A stretch of 64,000 nucleotides of DNA, from the NCBI GenBank assembly GCA_003971905.1, contig RSEE01000009.1, forward strand, positions 310,001 through 374,000. Direction: 5' to 3'. Both the position numbers and the translations under genes were made by a program. Shown here one piece after another: positions 23,451 to 38,235 of this stretch. Position 1 is the first letter of the stretch; every line of letters starts with the position of its first letter. The stretch comes from Moniliella sp. 'wahieum'. Taxonomy: Eukaryota > Basidiomycota > Moniliellomycetes > Moniliellales > Moniliellaceae. The notes under the pieces were generated by a model, which saw only the letters and a list, made by a program, of their open reading frames with translations, did not search any database and was not told where the DNA came from.

Positions 23451-23690
23451 GGTGTTGACTGTGATCCTCTGGCTCCCAGTCGGTAGACCAGGTTCGCCTC
23501 GGTTCCATCGGCTTCCACGCTGACGTCCTGCGTGTCACTGTCCCTGTGCCCTGCACTCTCTCCTGTGTGACTCACTGTCCCTGTGCCTAGTCCAGCCTCC
23601 TATATAGATGCCTCTGTACCCAGACCCAACTCTGGCTCCAATCCATCACCTTTCCTCATCCTTCTGCCGTCCGGCTCCCTAGGCCAACAG
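23451..23690 (+). repeat. Dispersed repeat R2, copy 2
   Basis: Direct copy of 22309-22540 with small indels (for example CTGATCTCTGG against CTGTGATCCTCTGG, and one extra CTCTCC). The TATA motif at 23600-23607 is preserved. The two copies are about 1.14 kb apart. Confidence 0.9.
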
Positions 23691-25911
23691 CATGGGCCTC
23701 GAAGCTGCCCCAACCGTGTACGGTGCTGCATTTGGATTGTTGGCGCCCAACCCAAGCCTTCTCCCTGTGCCCAGCCTACGCCCACCGAACGTCCAAACCC
23801 CCGCTCAACAATCAGTTGATTCGATCAGTGGTCCCTCCAAAGGAGCAATTCAATATTCAGTACATTCAGTACTCGGCGAGCGATCATCGATCACTGGGTC
23901 ACCACTAGTCACTGGTCACCGGCCGGTCACCACCTTCAACCTCTCAAAGGGTTCAAGCTTTTCCAACCTAATTTACACACGTCGCTTGGTAACCACGGTC
24001 GCAACCATATGCTGCCCATCCACCCGTTCTTGGAAGATCATATGGTCGATCATCAATCATCAATCATCAATCATCGACATCAATCATTAATAATCGAAAT
24101 CATCAATCATCGTGTATTCTGATCGCTGATTCATCATGGATCTTCGGTTTTTCATCAATTTCATCGCCTTTCGCCCCCCCCTCCCACACCACAGTAATGA
24201 CCCTCTCCACTGCTTCGCCCTGAGTATGACCGCGGTGACTCTGTGACTGGTGCACTTCTGAGTCGTTGAACGTTTGTTGAACGTGTTGAACGTACGTTGA
24301 GCCTTCGGGAAGCCATGATTTAACAGGTTTTGGGGTGCACGAAACGTTCTAAATATTCATCATCATGCATCGCATGTCATCGTCATCACGCACGAGTAGG
24401 ATGTGCCGACAAGAGTCACAAAATGCCGTCTAGGTAAGGATGCTATACGGATGGTACTGGCCACCTCTTGTGCTGTTCCTGTGCCGGTGATCCATTTCGC
24501 GTGGTGGTGTGAAGCTTGTGAAGGGTTCGACTGTTGACCTCTGGTCATTTATGGCCAAGGTCACTTCCGAGTGACATCATGTGTGATGCGCGTGTGATGT
24601 TTTCTGACGTGGCGTTTCCGACTCCATGATGACTTGGATTCGCCACCGCCTTAGCAATTTGATCTCCATCGACCACCATTCCCATTTGCTGCTCTTTGAG
24701 CTCTTCCTGGGCGTTAATATACACGTTCAAGCTTCAAGAGGAACAAGGAACAGTGAGATGCCGACATTTGTCACAAAGGATTCTAGGCCCTGAAAAGCTT
24801 GAAGCAGCCTGAAGCACAGAGAGGCACAGATGAAGCTTGAGATGTAGTGTCCTGATCGAGATCGACCTGAGCTTGGTCCAGGCTTGAGGGGCTGACGCTG
24901 GGTGCCCCCAGGTGGTCGGTGGCCAAAGAGCCGATAGAGAAGCTGAAAGATCGGCAGACGGAACCGAGTGCATCCCGGTGGCACTCCGAGACCTATGCCG
25001 AAAGACAGATGAATTCGATAAATGTATTGATTCCGTTGTAGAGAACTTGATTACATCCTGTGGGCCAGACGCAGGAGAAACGGGCCGGTATAGCCAGGTG
25101 TGGGTATAAGCGCTAAGCGCTAAAACCCGAGAAGCCGAAACAGTTTGGTGCAACGATGCCGAAGAGCAAACCCTGTATGACTGGACGAGCTCGATACCCC
25201 GCAGGATCTTCAAGCTTCTATTAGCTTCAATAATCTTCTAGCCTCTCAAGCTCCAAGCTTCAAGCTTCAACCTTCAAATTTCAAACTTCATAGCTTCATC
25301 GATCATCCAGTGCCACGACGATTATGCTTTGAGATCGACAACGCTCGACAGCCTGAGCTTTCACCTTTTGCGCAGTGACATTGACAGTGACTAGTGTGAG
25401 GAGTACTAGTGGTAAGGGTCGGGCGATACACGTGAGAGCCAAGTGCCAAGCACCAAGGAAAGCAAAGGATACACTGTTGGTAGCCGGCAGAGAGAAGGAG
25501 ACAGGATCGGCGAAGTGACAATATTTGCCCGGTGATTAGCTGCGAGGGCCATGCCAGAGGCTCACTAACTTAAGCACCTGTGAGTCGCTGAGCGTTGAAC
25601 CTCAGCTCAGCGCGCTGATTAATGATTCTTGCTCGGATCATTCGGTCCCGCAAACCACCGGGCCATCCAATCTGTCATAGATCTCATAAGTTGGCGAGTT
25701 TCACTCCCATTTCCAATTTCTCTGAACCGCCCGTCTCTCATCTCTCAGATCTCAGATCTCATCATTCTTTTCCCTGTCCTTTTGGCCCGTGCTCTGTCCA
25801 TGTTAGGCTTAGTATCCACCTGCACGAACGACATATGACACAACCTATTTTTTGCCTAGTTCCTGCATAATGCAGTGGCAACTATTACAGAACCGTGCAA
25901 TGTGTGCGATC
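23691..25911. other. Gene-poor region with simple repeats
   Basis: ATCAATC/ATCATCA simple repeats at 24045-24115, GAACGTTTGTTGAACGTGTT words at 24267-24303, and AAGCTTCAAG-type words at 24727, 24795, 24832 and 25208-25300. A short frame at 24912-25109 (65 codons, with DEFDKCIDSVVENL) matches nothing known. No gene is called. Confidence 0.5.
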
Positions 25912-26112
25912 GGGTGTGTCACAGTCGGAGAAAAGCGAGGAGGGAGACCAGAGTGGGGACTCGGCCAAGGGATATATAACAATCGTTCCTCGTTCCTGGG
26001 AAGAAACAATAGCAGATGACATGTTGCGAAGCGGAAGAACTGGGAAGGGGTAGACGGTCGGGACGAAGAAATTGGAAATGGGAGCGAGGTCAGCCAAACT
26101 ATGACAAAAACG
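25912..26112 (+). repeat. Dispersed repeat R3, copy 1
   Basis: About 200 bp matching 29668-29855 in the same orientation. Shared anchors are GTCACAGTCGG, GAGGGAGACCAG, GGCCAAGGG and CGAAGAAATTGGAAATGGGA with GCGAG. No coding content is seen. Confidence 0.85.
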
Positions 26113-26944
26113 GGCCCGAAAGGAAATGACTCTTCTCAAACGCCAAAATTTATGCCTATATGTTGTAACCAACATCTTTGACAGAGCTAAGCCTGTGGGA
26201 CAAAGAAACGCTGCAACCAAACCGGCCTGCTCATCCGGCGTGTGTGGTTTGTTGGGGCCAAACCCGCCCTTTACGGAACGAGGCCGGAAATCGCCAGCAG
26301 ATCAGGACCCTCTGGTACCCACGCCGTCCGTTCCCATACCCGAGGTGCGCGTGTGGATACGAATGAACAGGGTATAGACATCTGAGATCTGAGGGGTGAA
26401 CCATCTCCATTGAGACTCAGTACTTCATTCTTTCCAGTGCCCAAACATCTTTTGCTCGCCGCCTTGGTGCCATAGTGTCCTCGCGTTGTTGTGAACATCA
26501 ACAGGAAGAAAGGTTCTTGGCTGCGGCCCTGATACTTATAGTTTTGGAGAACAGCCAACTAACGAAGTAACTGAAGGAAGGGGATTGCTTTGGATATGCT
26601 GATGATATTCAGTCAGGCAACATGTAATGTGGTGCCTTCTACCCCAGAGGAAAAGGAGAAGCAGTCATACTGTAAACAACACATGATGAGACACACGCAC
26701 ACAAAGGCATCAATGAAGAACTACAACAGGGTCATATGCCGCGATGGGCAGACCCGTCAAGCAACATGACGCACGGACGGTATATATCTGGCTTCAGATC
26801 TTGACGGAACCGAGTGGTTAAAGAGGCGCGCAGGGAAATCCTTCTAGTGTGGGTGTTGTGTCAGGTGTCGCATGTCACACCTAGACCGCAGCCTGAGGCC
26901 CGCCAGGAGTTTGGGGGGGATGCATCCCTACATTGAAGGCCGCA
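26113..26944. other. Gene-free stretch in repeat island
   Basis: No conserved product on either strand. TATATAT at 26780-26786. The sequence is less GC-rich than the genic parts. Confidence 0.5.
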
Positions 26945-27110
26945 AGGGTCGACTCACGGTAGGTTCGTGCTTGGGTTTGCTGCTGAATCCGAGCAGGGCT
27001 AAGGACAAGGAAATGTTTCTCAACAGTGTATGGCCGAAGGGGCTGCGTATTGTGCGGCAAGGCTGCGTAGAGGCAGTAAGAACCGTGTCTGAAGTCTTTG
27101 TTCCCACTTG
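26945..27110 (+). repeat. Dispersed repeat R4, copy 1
   Basis: Diverged match to 47282-47435, same orientation. Anchors are TCGACTCACNGTAGGTTCG, GCTTGGG, and TGTGCGGCAAGGCTGCGTAG against TGTGGCAAGGCTGCGTCTGC. Confidence 0.65.
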
Positions 27111-27929
27111 GCCATGGGAAAAGTGGCAGCGGAGGACAAGGTTGCCCAAACTTGGAAGTCTAGAGCGGGAACCGGGAACATTGAAGCTGTGACGCAGAAC
27201 AAGTAAGGACTGAAAACTCCACGGATTGAATACGGGAAAAGCCGAACACTTAGCTGCTGGATAAAAAGCTGCAGCTAAAAGAGATGGCAACATGAAGAGA
27301 GAGCCGGAGAGGGGGAGAGCAGAGGAGGCAACAAAGAGAAGAAATCCGGTTTGTACCATATGGATTGAAAAAGGTGGAGCCGCCAATGGATTGAAGTATG
27401 GAAGGTGAAGACAACAATGGAACGTGGAGGAGACCCATGAACCATTGCTTGTAGTAGGCAGGGATCAAAAAAGGGAAACAACAACTCACAGTATCACTAC
27501 CGACCCCTTTTTGATAGTGTACACACGTCATCAATATCCATCGTGGCCTTGATGTCGCTGATGTCAGAAACCTTATTTATTCTGACATCCAGGATGTCAG
27601 CGCCATCTCGGCTCTCCCTTGCTATCCTCGTGTCAAGGACGCGAGTGAGGTCAAATCTGTTATCGGCGATCACAACGACAGTGCCATCAGTCTTCCAGCT
27701 TCGATGTTCAAGCAAAAGACAATGGTCCCTGGATCTGCTTATGCAACCTCGATGGTGGCCGGTCAGAGGGGTCTTTGTGCGAAGCGATGGCCTTGTGTTC
27801 CGCCGCTGTTCCGCCTCCTTGGATGTGTTTGCCGCGTATTCGCTGCTTCGCGGAAGTTGACCAGCGATGGGCCAGACATTCATCAATCACACCACTACTT
27901 TTCTTTGCATCTCGTCCAACTGAGCGATC
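27111..27929. other. Gene-free stretch in repeat island
   Basis: A minus-strand frame of 129 codons (27497-27886, with SDISDIKATMDIDD) shows a loose resemblance to another at 31384-31650, but neither resembles a known family. Word repeats of the type TGATGTCAG / CTGACATCCAGGATGTCAG occur at about 27558-27602. Confidence 0.4.
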
Positions 27930-28263
27930 TGTGGGCGACCGCTATGCGCCTCACTGGGAAGCCACCGGGCCCCGGCCCGGTCTGCTGAGGCTTCGCCCCA
28001 GCCTGTTGGGCTGGGTCACCGTTGCCACCGTAGCCGCCGTTCCACTGGTCCACCGGTCCACCCTTCCACGCTGGAACCCTTCCACGCTGGAGAGACAAAA
28101 TAATATCACCAACGAGGAGACCACCGGGCCTACGGCCCGGTCAGCTCTTCGCCCCAGCTCGGTGCTTGGCCGCCACCTTAGCCACCGTTCCCCCTAGAGA
28201 TACGCGCTGGCTGGGTGGACTGGAACGTGGCACGCGTCAGCTGATGTAAAAGTGTACAGGGGC
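27930..28263 (+). repeat. Dispersed repeat R5, copy 1, with GC hairpins
   Basis: Contains two internal versions of one module: CCGGGCCCCGGCCCGG (27965-27980) and CCGGGCCTACGGCCCGG (28124-28140), each followed by a CTTCGCCCCAGC segment and CCACCGT/CCACCTTAGCCACCGTT units. The tail (28198-28263, GGAACGTGGCACGCGTCAGC then TGATGTAAAA) matches 48220-48270. The copy at 47929-48270 carries CCGTGCCTACGGCACGG at the hairpin. Confidence 0.85.
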
Positions 28264-28814
28264 GTTTCTCATGTCCCATTTTTTCACCCGGCCTCACGTA
28301 GTACGAAGAGTACTAGAGTACTGGTGGAGCTAGTGACTAGCGGCTAGTGAAGCTTGAAGCTTGAAGAGCTAGTGAAGCGAAGCTTGAAGAGATTATCGAT
28401 TGGTATGAGATCTGAGAATCGCAGTAGGCGATCAGTCGATGGCGCGCAGGCAGCGGGGTTGTACTGGTGCTCTCATGCGGCCCCGTGCGGCGCCAGCACA
28501 GGGGCTGTGTAGTGTAAGGTGCATCCCAAAGCATCTAAATACGATGGGCGTGAGAAAAATGGTCTCGTCGGCCTGAGCAAACGAGCAACTCATGTAACGC
28601 CGCAGGCGCAGACCGCGTACCGGAAGGCGGTACCTGAGAGCACCGCGACGCCTTTAAAGCTCTGTCAATGATAGGGATGCAGTATAGAGAAAACTAGAAC
28701 TCCACTCCTCCTCTCAGTGGCATGGTTCGGTGTAATCGTAATCTAATGTCCTTGACCCAAGTTGCAGCACGGTGTTGAGCAACCGGGTGCCTCCTTTGTT
28801 TTGTCCAACGTCTC
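28264..28814. other. Gene-free stretch with word repeats
   Basis: GAAGCTTGAAGCTTGAAGAG words at 28348-28392 and ACTAGTGACTAGCGGCTAGT-like words near 28310-28345. No gene is recognised. Confidence 0.5.
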
Positions 28815-29045
28815 CAATCGCCGGCGCCCCAGTATAGGGTAAAGGCGTAGTGCAAAAGCGTGGAACCTTCCTGGTCATTCCTTCTAATACTCCTTCCTGG
28901 AAGGCACAGGAGTATTCTCTAGTCTCTGTATTTTCTTGACTCTTGTTACGAGGCGCTCCGGTGTCTCCCGACGCAGAGCCCCGCATGTCATAGGCATCTC
29001 TTACTAGCACGTCAGCCTCTACATAGGCTAGCAAGAGAGAGCTTA
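28815..29045. repeat. Compound dispersed repeat R6, left part
   Basis: 28815-28935 matches 29517-29650 in direct orientation (anchors GGTAAAGGCG/GGAAAAGGCG, CTCCTTCCTGGAAGGCA and AGTATTCTCTAG). 28945-29045 matches 29214-29325 in inverted orientation (anchors GCGGGGCTCTGCGTC and AGCTCTCTCTTGCTAG). Confidence 0.8.
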
Positions 29046-29213
29046 TTATCCATGCAGCTGGCATCCTTCGCAACCCGCTCAATATGATATGAGCGCATGG
29101 GTAGGATGCTTTGTTCCCATTGCGCCCACAGTCTTGGCAGAACCCTTTGTCTGCTGCGGCCCACCGGACCCCGCATCTGACAGAACAGACTGCGCTTTAT
29201 GCCTTAATATTGT

Positions 29214-29650
29214 AGCTCTCTCTTGCTAGGCTATGTAGAGACTGACCCCTTTGGAAGAGATTCCTACGAAATGCGGGGCTCTGCGTCAGGACATAGCGGA
29301 GCGCCCCGTAACATCTCTGTAGCTCATCCGCTCATGTGTAAAATGCAATACACCGTCAACTGCTTGCTCTCTGGTCTTTCACATCATTATTCAGCCCACC
29401 GCGGACACGGTTCCATGCGCTAGTATGTCCGTCGAAGCGGAGGGTGCACTACACAGTGCAAGTACTCGCGCTATCTGTGACAGTTGCAGCACGGTTCGAT
29501 GTGGCGTATACCAGGCCAAGCGCCAAGCGCCAAGTGGCGCCACTGTAGGGAAAAGGCGCAGCCTAAGCGCGGATGCTTCCTTATCAATCCTTCCAATATT
29601 CCTTCCTGGAGGGCAGGAGTATATTCTCTAGCCTCTGTAGCTCTCATGTG
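29214..29650. repeat. Compound dispersed repeat R6, right part
   Basis: 29214-29325 is the inverted partner of 28945-29045. 29517-29650 is the direct partner of 28815-28935. The mixed orientation suggests nested or rearranged insertions of one element. Confidence 0.8.
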
Positions 29651-29667
29651 CAAATGTTTAGTAGCAC

Positions 29668-29855
29668 TATGTCACAGTCGGGGCTAAGGTGAGGGAGACC
29701 AGGATCGGACTAGGCCAAGGGGTAGCAATCGTTCGTGGGGAAGAAGCAAGAACAGAGGACATGGTGCGAAGTGGAAGGAACAGGGAAGGAGCGAGACGCT
29801 CGAGACGAAGAAATTGGAAATGGGAGCGAGATCAGCCAAACTATGACACACTAGT
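29668..29855 (+). repeat. Dispersed repeat R3, copy 2
   Basis: Direct copy of 25912-26112, diverged in its middle but near identical over CGAAGAAATTGGAAATGGGA and the following CAGCCAAACTATGACA. Confidence 0.85.
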
Positions 29856-30812
29856 GGCAGTGATTAAAGGCGAGGCCAACTCTTATTCATTCCACCGCCT
29901 GAACGCTTTCGGACCCCGCCAGTCCCGATATGGCCCCCATCAGACCCGATGTGGATATTTTGATGACAACCAGTGGCCTGGCGAGGCAACCAGACTGCAT
30001 CCAGGACCAGCCGGACGACATCCGCGCACACCTCGGCCATTATACGTTTGTTCACCTCCAAGCCGACTTCCAAGCCTCGGCCAGCCGCCTGTTGGAGAGC
30101 ATGACGTGCTCGACACCCCATGTGGAGGGCCATGATCCGACTCCAAGATCAGGTCGCAGACGTCCGCGAAGCCGTAAGTGGGGTAAACGAAATGCAACAT
30201 GAACTCCATGAAGCGCAAAACGGAAAGTTCTTCATGGGATCATGACGCGGACGGCCACATGTCGCAGGCCACTGCGAGCCAGGATGAAGGCGCAGAAAAG
30301 CGGACTCAAGATGCTGTTGGCCAAGTCCGCCCTATGTCTGTATGCCTCCATTTTTCATCTTCAGATGATTAAGGCTGACTACAGCATCTTTTTCCGTTTA
30401 AAGGCATTTTGGTTTTGCAGCGCAAGTACATTAAACATAGTCATGCGTTCCATGAAGGCTCCTTGGGAAGCGTCTCATCTAGGTGCCTTTGTGCGGTATG
30501 TACTATCTATCTTGAATCGCTCGAGACCACTCTGACAAAAGGAAGAAAGGAAAAGGTTGGGTTGAGCAGGAATGGGCCAAAAGTCACGTTGCCAGACCAA
30601 GGCCTCCTGGCACCGTTATCGATGCTGCAACTGATGATAAAGGGTGCCTAGGCAAAGAAGTACGGGCAAGAATAACGCTAGCCATAGCGGTCATCCGCTA
30701 CGAGATCGTAACTAATGTGCGTATCTTCATTTGGTTCCTTTCCTCTTCACGGTACGTTCTGAACGCTTCTACCCGAACCCACTTGCAGGTGGAGACGCAC
30801 CACTGGGTAAGT
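29856..30812 (+). other. Possible degenerate or spliced hypothetical gene
   Basis: A low-confidence coding trace. An open frame from 29930 (MAPIRPDVDILMTTSGLARQ, with HYTFVHLQADFQASASRLLE) continues after a frame change as AMIRLQDQVADVREAVSGVN with EMQHELHEAQNGKFFMGS, a coiled-coil-like stretch. A later segment reads WVEQEWAKSHVARPRPPG, EVRARITLAIAVIRYEIVTN up to a GTGCGTATC donor at about 30717. A CTTGCAG acceptor at 30781-30787 is followed by VETHHW and a GTAAGT donor at about 30807. I recognise no family. It could be a decayed gene in the repeat island. Confidence 0.3.
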
Positions 30813-32730
30813 AAGGCCCGCGGGCCCACGTTGGGTGTCGTCAGTGTCGCCTCATTTCACAAGAAGGTTGTCAAACACAACCTGGGAGACTATGACCGCA
30901 ACCTCAACGGCGTGGAGGGCAGGATCCTTCCGATGCGCATTCCCATCCTCCTTCATCTCTGTCTCGATTTGCTGAATATACAACCAGGTGGAGAAGCTGT
31001 CTAACGGACTGTAAAACCAGTGGGGCATTTTACTGGATGCCATCCCTGAGACTCCGGTGCAACTGTACCCGCTGATCCTCGTCGCAGCGCCTGTGATACT
31101 AACCCTTCGAACACATGTGGTGACTCGGCACGATATGCAATACCAATCTATCCAAATACCAGATCTCCTTTTTTGTGGTTTATTATAGGATTAGCCAACA
31201 TTATTATTGGATAGTCCCCCAAAGAAACGTGTATGCAACAGGAGCAGTCATAGTCCTCGATGTTGACAGTGTCATCGGCGGATGCAATGATGCCATGGAA
31301 AGCTGCGGAGACATTGATGTCGGGGTACCCGGGGACGTCAATGCCATCGTTGGAGATTTATTACCCCTATGGTATCACCCACGTCAATGACACCCCCGAC
31401 GTCTAAGGCACTCACGACGTCTAAGGCATCTTTGGTAGTGCTGTCCATCGCCGATATATTTGACGTTAATCCTATCATTCATAGGGCGTAACCCGTTGGT
31501 GTTTTCCCCTTCCCTGATGTCTTTGATACCCTGAGCGAGTCTCGTATCCATGGTGCCAATGACATCCATTTCGTATCTGACATCATGGATATCACTACCG
31601 TCCCCGGCATCGAAAACAGCTGTGTTATTTACTTGATATCTATGAAACACTCATTGTCGTCCCCAATCTATGACCGTCATGATCGTCATGACGGTCATGG
31701 ATGTCAGAAAGGGGTCGGTAGTGCATTATAGAGGGTACTAGTAAAAACAGAGAAGGATGGACATGCAAAAACTTGGGAGTACAGTCACCACACAAGGGAG
31801 ACTGTGTTCCCGAGAGGGGGAAACCAGGAAACAATACAAGCGGACTCACAGCGCTCCGTTCCTAATGACTCCAGGACGACACATGCCTGTATTAAGAATA
31901 GCAGAAAGAATAGCGTACTATATCCGCACCTTTGATTGGAGAGTGTAAGCGACGACGCGAAAGCCATAGATTCGTAAGGGTGACAAGAATAAAGGGGATG
32001 TCCAGCTACGATTAGGGTGTTGATCAGGTTTGATCGGAAGGAACAAATTGGTTGATAACATAAGAGGACCGGCATACACCAGCAAAAACCCCAACGGTGT
32101 AATACCACCGGTGGAATGCATGCCGTATCAGAGCACGGATCACCTCGATCACCAGGGGGCTCACTGCGCTCATCACTGTTGCAGTGCCAACACTAGCGCG
32201 ACTCTCATATAGGCAAACACGGAGCAAGGGTGCCGCGCAAGGTCTAGTGGGCTCAAGCTTCAAGCTTCAAGCTTCAGATGAAGCTTCAGACTTCTGGTCT
32301 AAGGGATCGGAAGAGACACCACTGCATACATTGCCCTTGTGTGGCATGTGACCCGCAGGTTGCGCAGGAAGAAGCGCAAGAGTCAGGTCGACCTCGCGGC
32401 GCACACCTCGGCCCAACGTGGCCAGAGAAGAATAAAAAAGAGTACAGAGCAGATAGATGGGAATATGCATGGTGCACCAAAACGAGATGACGAGGGAATC
32501 GCGGGGGAATCACAGGGTAGCCAGGCTACGCAGGAGAAGGGAAGCGAGTATCCCAACTACCCAACCACTCAAAGAAAAGGGCCAGTTCCTATACTGGCTG
32601 GTTGGTTCCTACCTCCCTCACCCCTGAGATCCGAGAGAGGGAAACGAAACCTGAGCGGAGCGAAACGAGGATGGACGCTCGATGCGCTTCACACACGCAT
32701 CCTCAGTTTGCTTAGTTGCTCAACCCCTCC
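30813..32730. other. Gene-free stretch, end of first repeat island
   Basis: No conserved product. GACGTCTAAGGCA-type words at 31396-31430, the palindrome TGACCGTCATGATCGTCATG then ACGGTCA at 31671-31697, AAGCTTCAAGCTTCAAGCTT at 32255-32274. The 3' flank of the SRPK gene lies at the right end. Confidence 0.5.
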
Positions 32731-36607
<3,877 letters not shown>

Positions 36608-37976
36608 TCAAGCCCACACACCAGCCACCCCCTTGGCCTCGGCAGCTTTGTTCAGCTCGGCCTTAGCAGCGGCACCAGCCTTCTCCACGTCAGCGCGCAG
36701 CGTAGCAACTTCAGTCGGGTCGAGCGCCTCAACCAGCGCGTCGAGACCGTTGAGCTGTGCCTCAATCACAGCGGCCGAAGCGGCGTACCAGCGGGCTGGA
36801 AGTAGTTGTTCGCGGTCAGCACCGCCGAAATGGCCTTCTTCTCCTTCTTGATCTTCTTCTTGGCCGCCTCACGCTGCTTCTTGGCCGCCTCCCGCTCGGC
36901 CTTGCCAGCAGCGTCGGCCTGCGCGGCCTGCTCCTTGCCTTCTTCTCCTCTTCCGCCTTGGCCTTCTTAGCGGCCAGCGCCTGCTGCGGCGTCAGACGCG
37001 CACCGGCCGCACCACGACCAGCCTGCTGCTGCTGCTGGGGCGCGCGAACTTTGCGGCGTGCCTCACGTGCCGCCTTCTCCTCAGCTTTGAACTTCTTAAT
37101 CCGCGGGTCGGTAGCCAACGCCTTGTCGACCAACGAGCGAAGGCGGGCATTGTCCTCCTTTTTGCGCTTGGCACGTTCAGCACGGTTCTTCTTCTCCATG
37201 TAGCGCTTCTCATCACGCGAGTCGGAACCCTCGTTGACGTCCTTGTCCAAGTACTCAAACGAGCGCCACGAGTCAAAGTTGTACCAGAACGAGTAGAAGG
37301 CATCCACATCTTCCTTGCTCGATTCCTCCGTGCCGATCGAGGCACGGGGCCGTTGGACGGCTCGGAAAAGCGCGCTTCCAGCTCAAATACAGGTGCCCAG
37401 ATCTCAAAGAACTTTTCGGCCGGCTCCTTGCCCGTGGGTTCCTTGATGTGGTCAAACGCAGGGTCGACCGAATCGAACTGCCGACGCTTCTCGGGGGTAG
37501 AGAGGATCTCATGCGCCTTGGCAATGCACTTGAAGAAGGCATCGTCCGACGCCAGACCACCCGCACCGGCTTTCTTGTCAGGGTGGTGCTTCAGGACCTT
37601 TTTGCGATGCGCAATCTTGATCTGATCGGGAGTGGCCTTGTAGCGGAACTTGGACAGACCAAGCACAGCGTAGTGGTCCTGGTGCTTCCACTCCTTGGGG
37701 TCGGACGACAAGATCCTCCGACTCGGACTCTTCGCCCACACCCAAGTCGTCCTCCTCCTCATCGCCCTCGAGCTCCGCCGCCACACGCGCCGATTCTTCC
37801 TCGTCGTCCTCGGCAAAGGAACGAGCGTTGAGGTTGCGACGGACGTGGCCAAGGTACGAAGGGCCGGCAGGGAAGAGGACGACAGGCTCCACCTTGGAGA
37901 TGGAGCTGGTCGAGCCCGGCTTGAAATCCGCCGGGGCAGCGCCCAGCTCAAACGGCAGCGTCAGGATCGTCGCCAT
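36608..37976 (-). CDS. ZUO1: Zuotin, ribosome-associated J-protein
   Basis: J-domain partner of an Hsp70 in the ribosome-associated complex, acting at the exit tunnel on nascent chains. ATG at 37976: [20 protein letters not shown], then [20 protein letters not shown], an acidic linker ([20 protein letters not shown]), [20 protein letters not shown], and the J domain with [12 protein letters not shown] (HPD intact) to about 37440. Then [52 protein letters not shown] and [20 protein letters not shown], the zuotin homology region. A charged, Lys/Gln/Ala-rich middle follows (ribosome-binding in yeast). The C-terminal helical bundle is [20 protein letters not shown] through [17 protein letters not shown] to GVAGVWA, stop at 36608-36610. 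No SANT repeats are seen, so it is the yeast form. Frame changes occur near 37710, 37340, 36945 and 36800. Divergent from MTR3. Confidence 0.93.
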
Positions 37977-38235
37977 GGTGGGGGGAAGGGAAAGAGCAAG
38001 CCGCCGCCAACTACGCTGAAGATTCGGGTGGCCCAAAGTGGCCACGTTTCTTTTCTTTTTTTTTTCCTTCTTCCGCGGGCGCAAACCGATTAGGTCAGCA
38101 TGCCGCGGTGGGTGCGTTTTTGCAATGTTGCGAGACCAACGCTTTTTTTTGGGTTGGGCGTTCTCGTAACTGCAGGGCATGGCCCCTCCCGTCTCCACCC
38201 CCACCAGAACTGCCGTGTGTGCAATGAGCGCCGCC
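37977..38235. promoter_or_regulatory. Shared divergent promoter, ZUO1 and MTR3
   Basis: Only 259 bp separate the start codons of zuotin (37976, minus) and MTR3 (38236, plus). The interval contains a pyrimidine-rich strip with nine T at about 38057-38065 and TTTTTTTT at about 38142. Shared control of a ribosome-linked chaperone and an RNA exosome subunit is an inference from spacing only. Confidence 0.6.

Noticed and set aside
24045-24115. ATCATCA repeats as a CRISPR or telomere-like array
   Set aside because: No spacer pattern and no telomere unit; it is a simple degenerate microsatellite.
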